From positions 18,664 through 82,663 of the forward strand of contig NW_004443550.1 in the NCBI RefSeq assembly GCF_000330505.1: a stretch of 64,000 bases of DNA. The letters run 5' to 3'. The translations under genes were made by a program, and so were the position numbers. The notes below the pieces were generated by a model. It was not told the DNA's origin. It saw only the letters and a list, made by a program, of their open reading frames with translations, and did not search any database. This document shows positions 23,399 to 36,400 of this stretch, in pieces. Position 1 is the stretch's first letter, and each line of letters begins with the position of its first letter. The DNA comes from Entamoeba invadens IP1 (taxonomy: Eukaryota > Evosea > Mastigamoebida > Endamoebidae).

Positions 23399-24247
23399 AT
23401 GACTGAAGAAAATGAAACCCCTCTTATTGCAGCACCACGTCGTACATTAAGAAAAAGTCAACACTCTGCATCAAAGAGTGTTTCTGATAGATACAAATTT
23501 GTTGGAGCACAACAAGAAATTGTTGAAAACACAATCAATGATAATGTTGTTGTTGAAGAGGAACAAAAACCAAAAATTGTTCGTCCTAGAGGCGCTTCCC
23601 TTTTTGGAAATTTTGACCCAACCCAAAAACCTTTAAGAAAATCAGTCTCAGTATCAAAACCCGTTCAAAAAGAGCAAGAAGTTAATCAAAATGATACAAA
23701 TCCACTTTCAAGTGCACAAACCAAAAAAATAGTTCAACAAACACCACCAGATAAAATTAATGAAAAAGAAAAACAATTCGAAGCGCCAAAACTTCTTAAC
23801 ATAAGAAGAAATACAATATCCGTTTCAAAACCAGTTAAACAAGAAGAAAATAAACAAATCGACTTCAGATCACTTCTGAAATCAAAACAAACTGCTAACA
23901 CAGGTAAAGAACCACAAAATGTTCAACAAAAAAATGTCGAACAAAAAGTTCCATTAAAAAGCAACAGGTTGCCAAATACTTCTAAAGAACAAGAGAAAAC
24001 AAAATTAACAGAAAGTGGGTCACCACCATTTGTTCAACCAAAAAAAGATGAAAATCCTGTTATTTATGAAGTACCTACAATAACAGGTGAAAAGAAAGAA
24101 TTTACTGTAAAAAACAAAACAAATACAACAATTCAACAAAGGGATTATGAAGATTTTGGCATCATAACATCAATTGTTTTTGATTCATCTATTTGGCGCG
24201 AAGCTGACGATTTAATTCAACAACTCGAACGCAATCAGTTAGCATAA
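23399..24247 (+). CDS. Hypothetical disordered protein, 282 aa
   Basis: Intact frame from the ATG at 23399. The protein is hydrophilic and largely disordered, rich in Lys, Gln, Glu and Ser/Thr. It contains three similar basic-Ser motifs (TLRKSQHSASKSVS, LRKSVSVSKPVQ, RRNTISVSKPVK) that look like potential kinase targets, and a segment RPRGASLFGNFDP. The last 35 residues are different, reading DYEDFGIITSIVFDSSIWRE followed by a short helix with Leu-Ile-Gln-Gln-Leu, and may form a small docking motif. No family is recognised. It lies 212 bp downstream of the TIR element, which does not disrupt it. Asparagine and glutamine codons are AT-rich, as in neighbouring genes. Confidence 0.7.
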   Translation: MTEENETPLIAAPRRTLRKSQHSASKSVSDRYKFVGAQQEIVENTINDNVVVEEEQKPKIVRPRGASLFGNFDPTQKPLRKSVSVSKPVQKEQEVNQNDTNPLSSAQTKKIVQQTPPDKINEKEKQFEAPKLLNIRRNTISVSKPVKQEENKQIDFRSLLKSKQTANTGKEPQNVQQKNVEQKVPLKSNRLPNTSKEQEKTKLTESGSPPFVQPKKDENPVIYEVPTITGEKKEFTVKNKTNTTIQQRDYEDFGIITSIVFDSSIWREADDLIQQLERNQLA

Positions 24248-25050
24248 TTATAAGTCGTTTTCAAGTTTAAATGGTTTAATTAATATAACTTTAATATATT
24301 AAAATACGTCTTTTTTATAATGAGCAACCGTTGACAAAATATTTGCTATTTGCCTGTTTTTTAACACAAAAAATTGCTTTGCTAAGATTAAAATTTTTTA
24401 CAACTAATCTACAAAATCTCGAGATCTGAAATAACATTTAAAAGATCTGCTATAACAACCAAAAAATCAATGCTAAAAGATAAAATAAAAAATATTATTA
24501 TTTTTTTGTTATTTTGCTTTTTAGTTTTTATAAATCACATCTTTACTTAAAAATTTAATGCCATAATTAATCGGATTTTTAATTAAAAAAAACAAAATTT
24601 ATTATTTATCATCACCACTAATAAATGATAATATTTTCAAATTTTTAACAACTTTGTATAATTATGTTATTTACTTTTCATAATGTCAACAATGTTAATT
24701 TACCATTTTTTCATTTTTACCTAATTCCCGTTTTTTAAAACATAAATCAATTATTTTTTTTAAAAAGACAACTTTTATCTACTGATTTTATATGTTTTTT
24801 TTCTGAAAATGGTTTTAAATTAAATACAATCGTCACGAAAAATATTTTATAAAATTTGCACATCATTTCTGTTTTATATTATTTTATACACATCTGAACC
24901 CTTTGGACAAAAAATGATGTATTATATATAAAACAATTTTTTCCTTTGTGATGAGTTATAATTTAATATATATTTATTTATAATTTATGATGAGTAAATC
25001 TATTTATTATAATTGTTTTAATTTATAAATAATTCAAAGTTGTATTTTTT
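24248..25050. other. AT-rich intergenic DNA with a short dispersed repeat
   Basis: AT-rich spacer ending at the assembly gap. The segment 24695-24780 resembles 9830-9915 (shared TTTTTCATTTTT, ACCTAATT, TTTTAAAACA). No gene seen. Confidence 0.5.
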
Positions 25051-25150
25051 NNNNNNNNNNNNNNNNNNNNNNNNNNNNNNNNNNNNNNNNNNNNNNNNNN
25101 NNNNNNNNNNNNNNNNNNNNNNNNNNNNNNNNNNNNNNNNNNNNNNNNNN
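25051..25150. other. Assembly gap (100 N)
   Basis: Exactly 100 N bases, the usual placeholder for a gap of unknown length. Features cannot be traced across it. Confidence 0.99.
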
Positions 25151-25599
25151 AAACTTTATAAAAAATATTAATTTGGTTTGTTTTTTAATTAATAATTTAT
25201 TATATTAAATCTTTGTTTTTCCAGTTAAAACGAACAGAGACAGATCGATTAGTTTAATTTTTATTATGCACAGAAATAGTATAAACAAAGAAAAAAATGT
25301 TGTTACAAACAACAGTTGGGTAAAAAACTTTTATTGTTCAAAGTGATAAATTTAACATAAAAATTCAACAACAAACAACTTGAATTTTTTTGAAAAAAAT
25401 TGACAAGTATAATAAATCATAAACAATGAGTACAACAATATTATATGACTCTAATATCGAAATGACGTTCTGTGGTCGATTAAAAGTTGTTTTATGAAAT
25501 GGTTTTGGCCGAGTGTAAATAAAATGTTGAAAAGTTTAAGTGTTTAAAAACATTATTTTTCAAGCAAATGATTACAATAAAATTGGTTCGCACCAATTT
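25151..25599. other. AT-rich intergenic DNA
   Basis: AT-rich sequence after the gap; nothing recognised. Confidence 0.5.
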
Positions 25600-25850
25600 C
25601 TTGTAATTTTGTTCAAATTTGACACCAAATCAATTGTATTTATTTATTTACTTTGAGATGTTTGGAAATGATTGGTCGAATAGTCTTAACCTTATTTATG
25701 TTATTGGTTGTGTTATTTGTTATTTAGTTTTAGAATAGTTATATTAATAATATTGTTTTTTACTTATCTTTTTCCCGTAAGTTGGGAACATTTTCATCTA
25801 AAAACAATTTCAAAAAACAAATACGGTTGACAGAATAAATAACGTTTTTG
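25600..25850. repeat. Dispersed repeat B, copy 2
   Basis: Second copy of the repeat described at 16190-16430, same orientation, with shared ATGATTGGTC, TTATTTATGTTATT, TATCTTTTT and GGGAACATTTTCATC-like blocks. The copies are diverged and contain small indels. Confidence 0.55.
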
Positions 25851-26623
25851 GACGACTTGATTACTATTTTTTTTAAAAAAATGTGCCTGTTATTCAAAAC
25901 AAATAAAGACTAACAATAAAAATTTTTGGAATGTGTATTTAGCAAGTAAAGTGTCTGTGATTACACAATTCAAATATATATATATAGTAATATTTCATTT
26001 TAGCTTAAAATGGTTAAATTTTTAGATTTATCGTATCAATTTTTAACTTAATATTTTCAATTTAATTGTAATATGTTTATGCCACTTAAACAATTAAAAA
26101 TTTGAATACAATACAACAATGATACAAAAGACATTTTCTTATTATAATAAAATCTTCTTATTAAAGATACATTTTAACTTGTTAATGTGTCTTTTTTTAT
26201 ATTTAGAAAACATGTAACACTTAACATCTATTATTTTATAATAAAAAAAGTCAATAACAACACAATTCTTAACAACGCAAATCATTTGTATTTTTTATAA
26301 AAGTAGTTCGACTACCAAATAAAATAGACAATGTAAAAAACAAGTCGTTAAAAATGTGTAAAATAAAGAGTAAGTTTTGAATATCACATAGTTACAATAT
26401 TAAAAAATTCAACCAATAAAAATAGATAAAAAGTCTTTAACAATCAATTCGTACCTATTGTATAACAAACACTTGTTCTATCAATTTGAATGATTTCTAT
26501 GATTTCCAATAATACGCAACAATTTCATGTTAAAAAACAAATAAAATGAATTATTTGAATATTATAATGTTATTACACATAAGAAACTATAAACCTTCAA
26601 CAAATAACAAAAGACACAAATTA
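25851..26623. other. AT-rich intergenic DNA
   Basis: AT-rich 3' flank of the minus-strand gene that stops at 26624. No gene seen. Confidence 0.5.
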
Positions 26624-27193
26624 CTAAAATTCCAAGAATCCAACGGGCAACGTGCACTTTTCGCCATTCCCCAATTTCACGTTAATTTTTCTATTTATAT
26701 TCTTTCCGATTTCGTAGATATTGTTTTTGTCCAAAAAGACTTTCCCGTTGAAGAGAATTCTTTGAACAAATTCGCCTTTGACCGTCGTCTTTTTCCCATG
26801 TACTCTTTTAGTCTCAAAAAAGAATCCGAAGACTCCCAACAAGTCCATTAAGAGCAGTTGCATCTCATTCACCTTGTTTGCTTCAGTTCTCCTCTTCGCC
26901 GTCTTTTCGGGGATGTTGTTTTTGGTGTCGATCAAAAACCGATCTCTGCACCTCTTCTTGCAAAACTCCTCTACGAAGATGACGTCCTCCCCCTTCTGGA
27001 GTTTTTCTATTCTTATGATCTGCTCGAAGACGTGCGCCTTTTTTAAGGGTTGAATGATCGAGACTTCAAAATACGAATTTAACAGGGCAATACACACGGC
27101 TTGCTGATAGACTTGATAGTTCCGCACATTTCGAAAATCAGACTCTATCCTCGGCTTCTCCGGCGTTAATCGTGAAGAACTGCTACTCATCAT
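26624..27193 (-). CDS. Hypothetical protein, 189 aa
   Basis: Minus-strand frame from tandem ATG codons at 27193 and 27190. The protein starts MMSSSSSRLTPEKPRIES, then has a predicted helical centre (residues about 25-120) rich in Lys, Glu and hydrophobics with Cys in EEFCKKRCRDR. It ends in a beta-like region (HGKKTTVKGEFVQRILFNGK). Base composition is clearly coding-like and richer in G+C than the flanks. No family is recognised and no transmembrane segment or signal peptide is seen. The overlapping plus-strand frames are shadows. Confidence 0.65.
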   Translation of the reverse strand: MMSSSSSRLTPEKPRIESDFRNVRNYQVYQQAVCIALLNSYFEVSIIQPLKKAHVFEQIIRIEKLQKGEDVIFVEEFCKKRCRDRFLIDTKNNIPEKTAKRRTEANKVNEMQLLLMDLLGVFGFFFETKRVHGKKTTVKGEFVQRILFNGKVFLDKNNIYEIGKNINRKINVKLGNGEKCTLPVGFLEF

Positions 27194-30100
27194 TTTCGGT
27201 TTCTAGTCTTCAGTTCCCCTTTTAAATAGACATTTTCTACCACCCCAAGTCTTTCAAACAGATTTCGTTTCGTCGCTTTCAAAAGCCAAAACCTTTTTTA
27301 TTATTCCAAATTTGATGGAAATAAAAGACACATGACGGGCGGGTATGCGTCAGGACTATTTTTGAACTCATGAGGTGTTTTCGAGCAACGCCTTTTTGTT
27401 TTGGGAATTGAATTGGAATTCACTCATGATTCGGAAGTGGTCATCGTTTTGTTTATTTTATAATTAACATACTATATTTATATAGTTCTTTTAACAATAC
27501 TACTTGTATTGTTGTTGAATTCATTCTTTAATTAAAATATAGCTAAATTATTAATAAATAAACTAATATTAAAAAAGCAGAAGGCTCAATGGTGTTTTTA
27601 GTAATAAAAGAAAAACAACTGAAGAAATGGGAGTGGGGAAATGAAGCTCAATATGCCAAATAAAAGAAACATTGGGAGAGTATCCCAAACATATTTAGTG
27701 ATATTTGTTTAATTTAAAACGTGTCTTTTGATGAACTTTTTAGTGTAAAAAACCCAAATTCAGAACTCAAATTCTCGCACTGAAACAAGCGAAAAGAACA
27801 AATCTGATAGGAAAAATTCCCGAAAAATGGACAAATGTGGACTAAAAAAAGCCGAACAAAATATTTTCGTGCATTTCAGATTTTGTTAACAATAATTTTG
27901 GAGTTGCGGGTAACTGTTGTAACAAATCGGGAATTCGCTGCGTTTTGTTATAAGCCAGTAGTTTGATTCAAAAAAGGAGTTAAAAGGGTAGTAATCGCCA
28001 AAAATAGAACTACTGTTGTGAATAACACAAGAATCCCAAAAACATTTTGTTGAGGAGATTTGCGCAAATTCAAAGCGATTTAAAAAATAAAAAACACAAA
28101 AGCTGTTCTTGAATACGGTGGTTACCTGACACAACAGTCGTTTTAGATGGAATAATACATTGTTTTTGCTATGTAAATTAACAGGAACACTTTTGGTTGG
28201 GTTTAAAAGTGTTGTTTGGTTTTTCTTCTTTTCGACAATGATATTTACACTCATCATTGCCGAAATTTGATTTGGTGACAAATGAGCGTTAAAAAATAAT
28301 ATACATAGTTTATAAAAAGCCCGTCTTCTTGTTCAAATGAGAATATAAATGAAATACAAGGCGCATAACTTAAAATTTAGACAGATGTGTTATAATTTAT
28401 AATAATTTATATCATTTTTATAATATTAATAGTAGAAATACGTGAAGGTCGGTGAACAGCCTTTTTGGAACATCAAAACAACAATTTCATATTACTCTGA
28501 ATAATTTAACTTTCTTTTTATTAAAATGCATGAAATTAATTCTATTGGAATATTCTCAACAGTATGTTGCGTCAATTTCCACTATATATACTTGGCAAAA
28601 TACAATTATTAATACCAAAAACAATTTATACGTTTCATATTGGTTGTACTTAACGTTAATTTGACTATGAGCAGAAATTTGCCAAAATCTTAATATAATA
28701 AGGATTATTTGCTTTAAAAACAATCTTTCAAAGTCCACTTATTATAATGCTCATGGCTTTGGGGGTTTTATATAACTGCAAATATCTCGAAAACACATAT
28801 TAAAAATTACTATATTAAAAACAATTAGCGATATAATTAAAATATTAATATTTTTTTCTTTTCAATGTGTTTTTGGGAAGAATTTTCGCACTAATCGGAA
28901 AACACGTATTTATAAACCATGCGAATGACAAACGAATATCAAGTATTAATTAATTATGTGTTTAATTTTGTTACCGTTTTGTTGAAATATAGTTGTTTTG
29001 ACGTTGAGGGAGGCTGGTATGTAAATCAAATGAACTGGTCGTTGAATAAAAGCCTTAAAATCCTTCTTTATTTTTATACAAATAAAGAGAAGAAACCCCC
29101 AAAATAAAACAAGAAACGGTAATAAACAATTCAAATTATTTTAATTGCAATTATAATAGAAAAATTAAATTACATTTTGGGATGGCTTTGTTGTTCTCCA
29201 CAGTGTGTAGAAGGTGAAAAAGACAAATGAAAGTTAAATAATAAACATTTTAATTTGTTCTAATATTATATTTTTAAGATAAAAACCAAAAAGAAACTCT
29301 CAATAGAATAGTGTTTTTTTTTCAAAGTTAAAAAGACTCAAAATTTTTTAACTTTTAATAAAACATCGAGTGTTACAGTTTTGTTTTAAATTATTTTAAT
29401 TAAAATAAAAATATAATAATTATATTTGTAGTAGAAGCACAAATAATTAAACAATAAAATCAAAATCTGGCGTTATTAGATTTATTGATGAGAGATTATT
29501 TATACAAAATTATATTTGAGATTTAAACAAAACTTACCAATGACATTTTATTTATTATTGTTTGATTTGAATGATTTTGTAATAAAGACTTACATTTTGT
29601 ATTTGTTCTGATAAAAAATCTCTTCGTTGTATTGAGTTCAAAATTTCAAACATACTTTTCGTTTTAAAAAACGAGTAGTACTCAATTTTTGAAAAATTAA
29701 CTTTCGAGAATTTATCTCCAAAATGGTTATAATCAAACAAATTATTTGATTGATATCTTCACTTTAGCTTTTTTAAAAACATACTTCAAATTTTATCAAT
29801 TATTCAAATACACCAATTAAATTAATAAATTGTATTATAATCAATGTGAATACAAACTTTTTTGTAATTAGGGTTTAATGTATACATTTAAAAAATATTC
29901 TCCTTACGTGTTTGGTTATTATTTGGATAATTGATTGTTATTCTTAACAAAATGTTTGGGATTTTTTAATTGTAGAATATGAAGCAATAAAATGTATTTA
30001 TATTGATGTTCAAAGTTAAATCGCAATTTGATGATACATTTCAATTTCTATTCCAAAATTCATTATAGATATTCAAAAGCATCTGATTATGTTTTTTCTC

Positions 30101-30493
30101 ATTTAACAATTTGAAATAAAAAGTTTTTTGTATCAAATAACTCATTTTAAAAACAATTTGGTGAAGAAACGATTAATGGAAATCGATTTATAATCATGGT
30201 ACAAAAATATTAATAATAACTATAAATAATAATTATATTTCTGTTTGGAAAGAATGCATTATTGTTTAAATAACAACAGAATATACGTACAACTCTATAT
30301 ATATAATCTATACCTGTTTTTTATATAAAATTGTAAATTATTTGATTTTTTAATATTTTCATTTTTCTATTGAAATTTGTATAACAATAATAATAGTAAA
30401 AATATTAATATTAATATTATAATTATTAAATAATTAATTTAATAATAAATAATTAATATTAAAAACATTTTATTATTGATAATAAACACCTTT
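27194..30493. other. Long intergenic region with a decayed coding-like patch
   Basis: Mostly AT-rich. Between about 27600 and 28290 the sequence is less AT-biased and shows coding-like fragments on both strands, broken by stops, including one 131-codon minus frame (28281-27886). I cannot assign them, and they may be a transposase or gene relic. 28300-30493 contains only short AT-driven frames. The 3' end of the large TMK starts at 30494. Confidence 0.45.
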
Positions 30494-33400
30494 TCAGAGT
30501 TTTTGAATTACATCTTCAAGACTTTGTATGACATTATCTATAGTCGGTCTTTCCTCTTGTTTTTGTTTCCACATTTTGCTAAGAATTTGGTATTCCTCCT
30601 CTCTGATCTGTTCCGTTCGTTCTCTTCTTTTCCCGCTTGTAATAAAATCTGCTATCGCCCACGCGTATTTGAATTCTTTCTTCGGGTAAGCTTCTCCCCA
30701 AATGAGTGTCTCATACATAGTAATTGCCAATGAGAAGACGTCACTTGATGTTTTGTACTTCTCCTTATTTAATACCTCTGGAGCCATATACTTTGGTGTT
30801 CCAACTCCTTTCGTGAAGGTCATATTAGTCATCAGCATATTAATATTTCGACTTGATCCAAAATCAGTCAATTTTGCATTTGCCTTCACATTCTCTTCCA
30901 ACGAAATAACAAGTAAATTGTCCGGTTTAATATCTCTGTGTAAGATCCCATTCTCATGTAAATATTGAATCCCCTTCGCAGCGTCCGTCATCATCTTAAT
31001 TTTGATCTTCAGTGACACCTCTGAACTCTCTTTCTTCCCTTCTAACACCATATCCGCTAAACTCCCATATTGTGCAAATTCGGTCACCATCTCAATATGA
31101 CTAGGGATAAAGCAAGCACCATAGAAGTGAATAATATAGTCATTCCTGAACTTATCTAACATCGACACTTCCTTCTCAAACTCGTCAATTTGCTGTTTCG
31201 TCGTATTCGATATTTTCATCTTTTTAATCGCAACAGTTTTCCCTCGAAAAACGCCTTTAAAAACAACTCCAAAAGATCCTTCTCCTATTTTCTTGTGTTC
31301 TTCAATTTCTCTGTAATTCAATTTCGTCGAATTCTCAGTCTTTTTCTCTATTCGAATCTTTTCATTATATTGCACTCCAGTCTTAATATCAAGTCCAATC
31401 ACCATTATATATTCTTCAAACTCACACGAACACAATGGCTTGATAAATATCTCAAACTCACACGCTTCTCCTTTCTTTAATGAAATAAGGGAAGGCACTG
31501 TTCGAATTTCGTAATAGTCACACCCATCTAATACACTAAATTGCACCTTCATATTATGTTTTGATGTGTTCCCAATACATATCAAATCCCGACTTTCTGC
31601 ATCAACTGGAATCGGTCCGTCGTCTTCTAAATCAAAATGAATGACATTTTTATTGCTGCACATCACTTTATTTAATGAACTCATCGGGATATTAGAACGG
31701 GACATCTCAAAGACACAGATGTTCTGTAATTGCACTTTCTCCTTCTTTTTCATCATCAATAAATAAACTACTATTATGATCGTGGCAATCACTACTAATA
31801 TAATAAATATCAGCGAAAGAGGAACGCCAATGGCAACACCTAAATTAACGACGTGGACACACAAATCACCTTCTGTGGAAGGTTCATGTGACCCTTTACA
31901 TCGAGTACATTTAGAATCTTTCGCCTCTTCACAATTTTCAACTGAAGAATAAAACTGGCACATAGAGTTGACAAGAACATAGTCGGTGGGTAAACACAAT
32001 GTGCACGTTTCTTGGGACTCACACAACTGACAGTTTTCTGGGCATTTCTGACAGTGCTTATCCACTGTCACAAAATATCCATCATCACATGTGTCACACC
32101 CATCAAACACAACTTTGGAACAATTTAAAAGAGTTGTATTATGTCGACACAATCCCTTCGAATCTCCACTAAATTTGAAATACCCATCCGCACACTCCAA
32201 ACACGACTCAATAGAACTGCATTTCGCACAAGACATGTCACATTTCAAACAATCCTTTTCTACTTTAAAATATTCATCTTTACATATTGCACATCCACCT
32301 CCCGTCGGAAGAGGAGTTTGACAAGTCGAAATTAAATTACCAAGTGATTTACAGACCATTGTAGAATCGAGGAAAGAAGTTGATGTGCATGATAAGCAGT
32401 ATGTCGTATTATAACACGTTTCACATAAATCATCACATTTGTTACACTCAGAAGTTAAGTTATTATAGTAATACCCATCAGAACATCGTTGACACCCTTT
32501 GTTCGTTCGACTCTCACATTTGATTTCAGAAGTGGTGTTCACTTCTTGCATTTCTATTCCTTTCATTGGGTCATATTTATTATTTGTATTATCTTGAATA
32601 AAATGCATTTCTGACATCATTTTTAATGTCAAATTCTCATCTTTTTCTTCATAAAATTCAGCACACTTCCCTTCCTTTAATTTGTATGACTCTAAGCACT
32701 CAATACATTTGCCGTCTTCTGGTGTTGTAGTAAAACGAATTCGTTTACAATTGCTGAATAAAGTCGTTGAAATGGGAAGACAATAGTCAAACTTGTTTTC
32801 TTTGTTTTTCTCTGCAAAGGTGTAGAACTGATCTTTACACTGCACACATCCAAATGAATTCGATTTGACACAATTCACCTCTTCTTTTGATATACAGCGA
32901 TTGTCCTCATACAATAATGTGTTTTCAACACACTTCAAACACTTGTTCCCAACACAATACTTACAGTTTAATGTCGAACACTTCACACACTTCCCTTCAT
33001 TTAACTCATACGATTCTTCTTGACATCTCTCACAAAAATCAGTTGATACACTCGCACAAGCTGAGTCCGAAGCACATTCGTTTCTTTCAGTATTTAATAC
33101 ATATCGAGAAGAACACTTTAAAGCCTCCACCTTTTCTTTTCCTTGTAAACATATACTTGAAGTCGCGTCACAGTCTTGACACATATTATTACGATCTAAA
33201 TATTGACCATCTCTACATTGATAATTCACATCATTTAAAACAGTTAATTCATTACTTTTAACACACTCTTTCTGTGTATTCATTCGATAATTGTTATTAC
33301 ATTGAACGCAGTAGTTCTTCCCTTTCGTCGAATTTTGATATTTACAGCCACTCCCCACTGCAACACAATCAGAATTAATTGAAATCTGTTCCGAACAGTC

Positions 33401-36400
33401 ACATGACGTTTGTACCACTGTCGACGGACTCAAACAGTTCTTCGTTGTGACACAATTTCCTTCCGAAAGGAAAGCCGGGTGTTCACATAAAACACATGTC
33501 GTTGAGTTCATTTGTTTTACACAGTTTTGTATTGTATTAGCCTGACAGCTCCCAACCTCTCTCGTTAGTTCTTTTGTATATGTATAAAAAGTCCTATCAC
33601 TGCATAGGATGCAATTTCCTGCAACATTTGGCACATACGGAGAATAACAAAAAGAGCACCTTGCGTTGCCAACACTGACAGTTCCACACTGTTTGCAATT
33701 GGTGATTTTCTCATTACAATCGCCACACCCACTTTCACTCGACTTGAAAAATCCAGTCGGGCAACTATTACATTCCAATGGTGAACTCAAATAATACGGA
33801 TCTTTACACCGCAAACACTCCTTTTGTGTTTGATTACACGAATTACAATTGATTTGTATTGTTGAACATGGTACACATCGAAATTGTTCATTGGGGTAAA
33901 ACCCAACATCACATATTTTACACTTCTGCGAATAGTCTTCATAACATGTCAAACAATGAATGTCAAACGTTTTACACGGAATGCAATTCATCTGTGTCGC
34001 ATTTTCAAAAACGTGATTTGTAAGACATCCATAACACACGCCACTTTCCGTGTTACACAGAGAATTACAATTGGAGCCACAACTCTTGCAGATTTTGGTG
34101 TTTTCGTTTGGGTAATAGCCAGTGGTACACGTGACACATTCTCTTTGGAACGTCTTTGAACATGTCACACATTTTGGATCAAATAAAGAGCAATTCTGAC
34201 ATGTCAAAGAAGTCTCACTGATCAATACAAAGTTATTTAAACACCCAATGCAGTATCCAGTAACCCCATTGCAATTATTTCCACATGTTGTGTCACATTT
34301 TTGACATCTCTGTGTTGATGGATTTGTGTAATAACTGGGTTTGCACTCCACACATATTCTCGAAGAATTGGACGCACATGTCTTACACCACGGCGCGAAA
34401 GAGTCACATTGAACGCAATCAACACTTTTAATCTCTCTGAACACGTAATTATCAATACATTGTTTACAAATTCCAGTTGTCGTGTCACACATATCAGTTG
34501 CACATGTACCATGACAAGGTATACATCGATGAGTACTTGGGTCCGGGTAATATCCAGTATTACATGTCATGCATTCTCTTTTAAATTGTGATGAGCATTG
34601 AGTGCAATGTGCATCAAAATCAGTGCAGCTCTGACATGTCAATGTTTCTGTCTCGTAAAGGACATGATTCGATAAACATCCAATACAATACCCATTCCGT
34701 GTATCACATAGTCCTCCACATGTCTCATCACACAATTGACATCGATAATCACTAACTGTTTTGGGGTAATAGGTGGCTTGGCACTCAACACACTTCCTGT
34801 CCGCATTACTTGCACACAACTTACAATTTGAATCAAATTCAGAACACTTTTGGCAACTCCCGTTGTTGCTTTCCACATTCACATAGTTGTTTGCACACGT
34901 CACACAAATTCCAGTCGACCCATCACAGTTCGAATCTTTACAGGATGCCAAACAATCTACACAATTTCCATTTGATGCATACTTCTTGTTTGTACACGTT
35001 TCACATAGTCGACTTCCATTGGAGGCACATGTTGTACAATCACTATTAAATTGGTTACATGGTATACACGTCATTTGATCATCAGAAAACACGTTATTTG
35101 ATATGCACCCAGTGCAACGCCCATTAGTTGGATCACATTTACCTCCACAAGTTGAATGACATTGTACACATTTGTCGCCAACTAAATAATACCCACTTTG
35201 ACATTCAGTACAGCGTCTTTCATAATTAGTGTTACACGTCTTACAATTCGGGTCAAATAAGGTGCAATTTTGACATGTCAATCCCTTCACTTCATTGAAT
35301 ACAAAATTGGGAGAACACCCAGTACAAATACCAATTGATGTATCACATTGTCCGCCACATGAAGTATCACATTCCCCACACATCCCATTTGGTTGTGGAT
35401 AATTATTCACATTACAGACTTTACACGTCCTTGTAAAGTCCTCTGAGCAGGTGGTACACTTCGGGTCAAAGGTTTGACACGCAACACATTCCAATGGATT
35501 TGTATCTGAAAATACAAACCCATTTTGGCATCCAGTGCACTCGCCATTTTCTGTATTACACGTTCCTCCACATGTGGTGTGACAATTGGCACACACTCCA
35601 TCTATTGGATACATGTTACTTTGACAAGCAATACACTTTCTTGAGAAATCAATTGGACATGTCACACATTTTGAAAGTGTTGAACATTCACTGCAATTTG
35701 TATGATCCGTTGTATCAAAAATGTGATTTGGAACACAAATTTGACACGTCCCGTTTTGAGAATTACACGTGGAACACCCCAAAGAACATGGAACACATCT
35801 TCCTGATGCATCCGGATAATAATTATTATCACATGTTACACATTTTCGAGTAAAATCTGATGCACATGTTGTACAATGTGAATCAAAAGATCTACATGAT
35901 ATACATACTTTAGAAATCGGTTCTGTGACGACATAATTTGTTTTGCATTGTTTGCACAAACCATTTGACACATCACATAAAGTACCACACGTTTCATCAC
36001 AGTCTTTGCATTTATATGTAATTTCATCTGGGTATTTGCCTGTTTTACACGTGAAACACTTCCTTTCAAAACCACTTAAACATATCGAACATTTGATATC
36101 AAAACTTGTGCAACTTTCACATATCAAAGATGTCGGTTCCGTTGGTACATACCCAGTTGAACAACCCGTGCAATATCCACTGACTCCATCACATTTTCCA
36201 CCACATGTTGAATCGCATTGTTTACATTTATTATTCGAAGTATCTACGTAATAACCCGCACTACAAATCACACATTTTCTACTAAAATCGGGTGAGCACG
36301 TGGAGCAATGTTGTTCAAAAGAAGTGCACGATTCACACTCTATTTGTTTTGGGTTTTTAAACACATAATTCTCTTTGCAAGTATTACAAATACCACTCGA

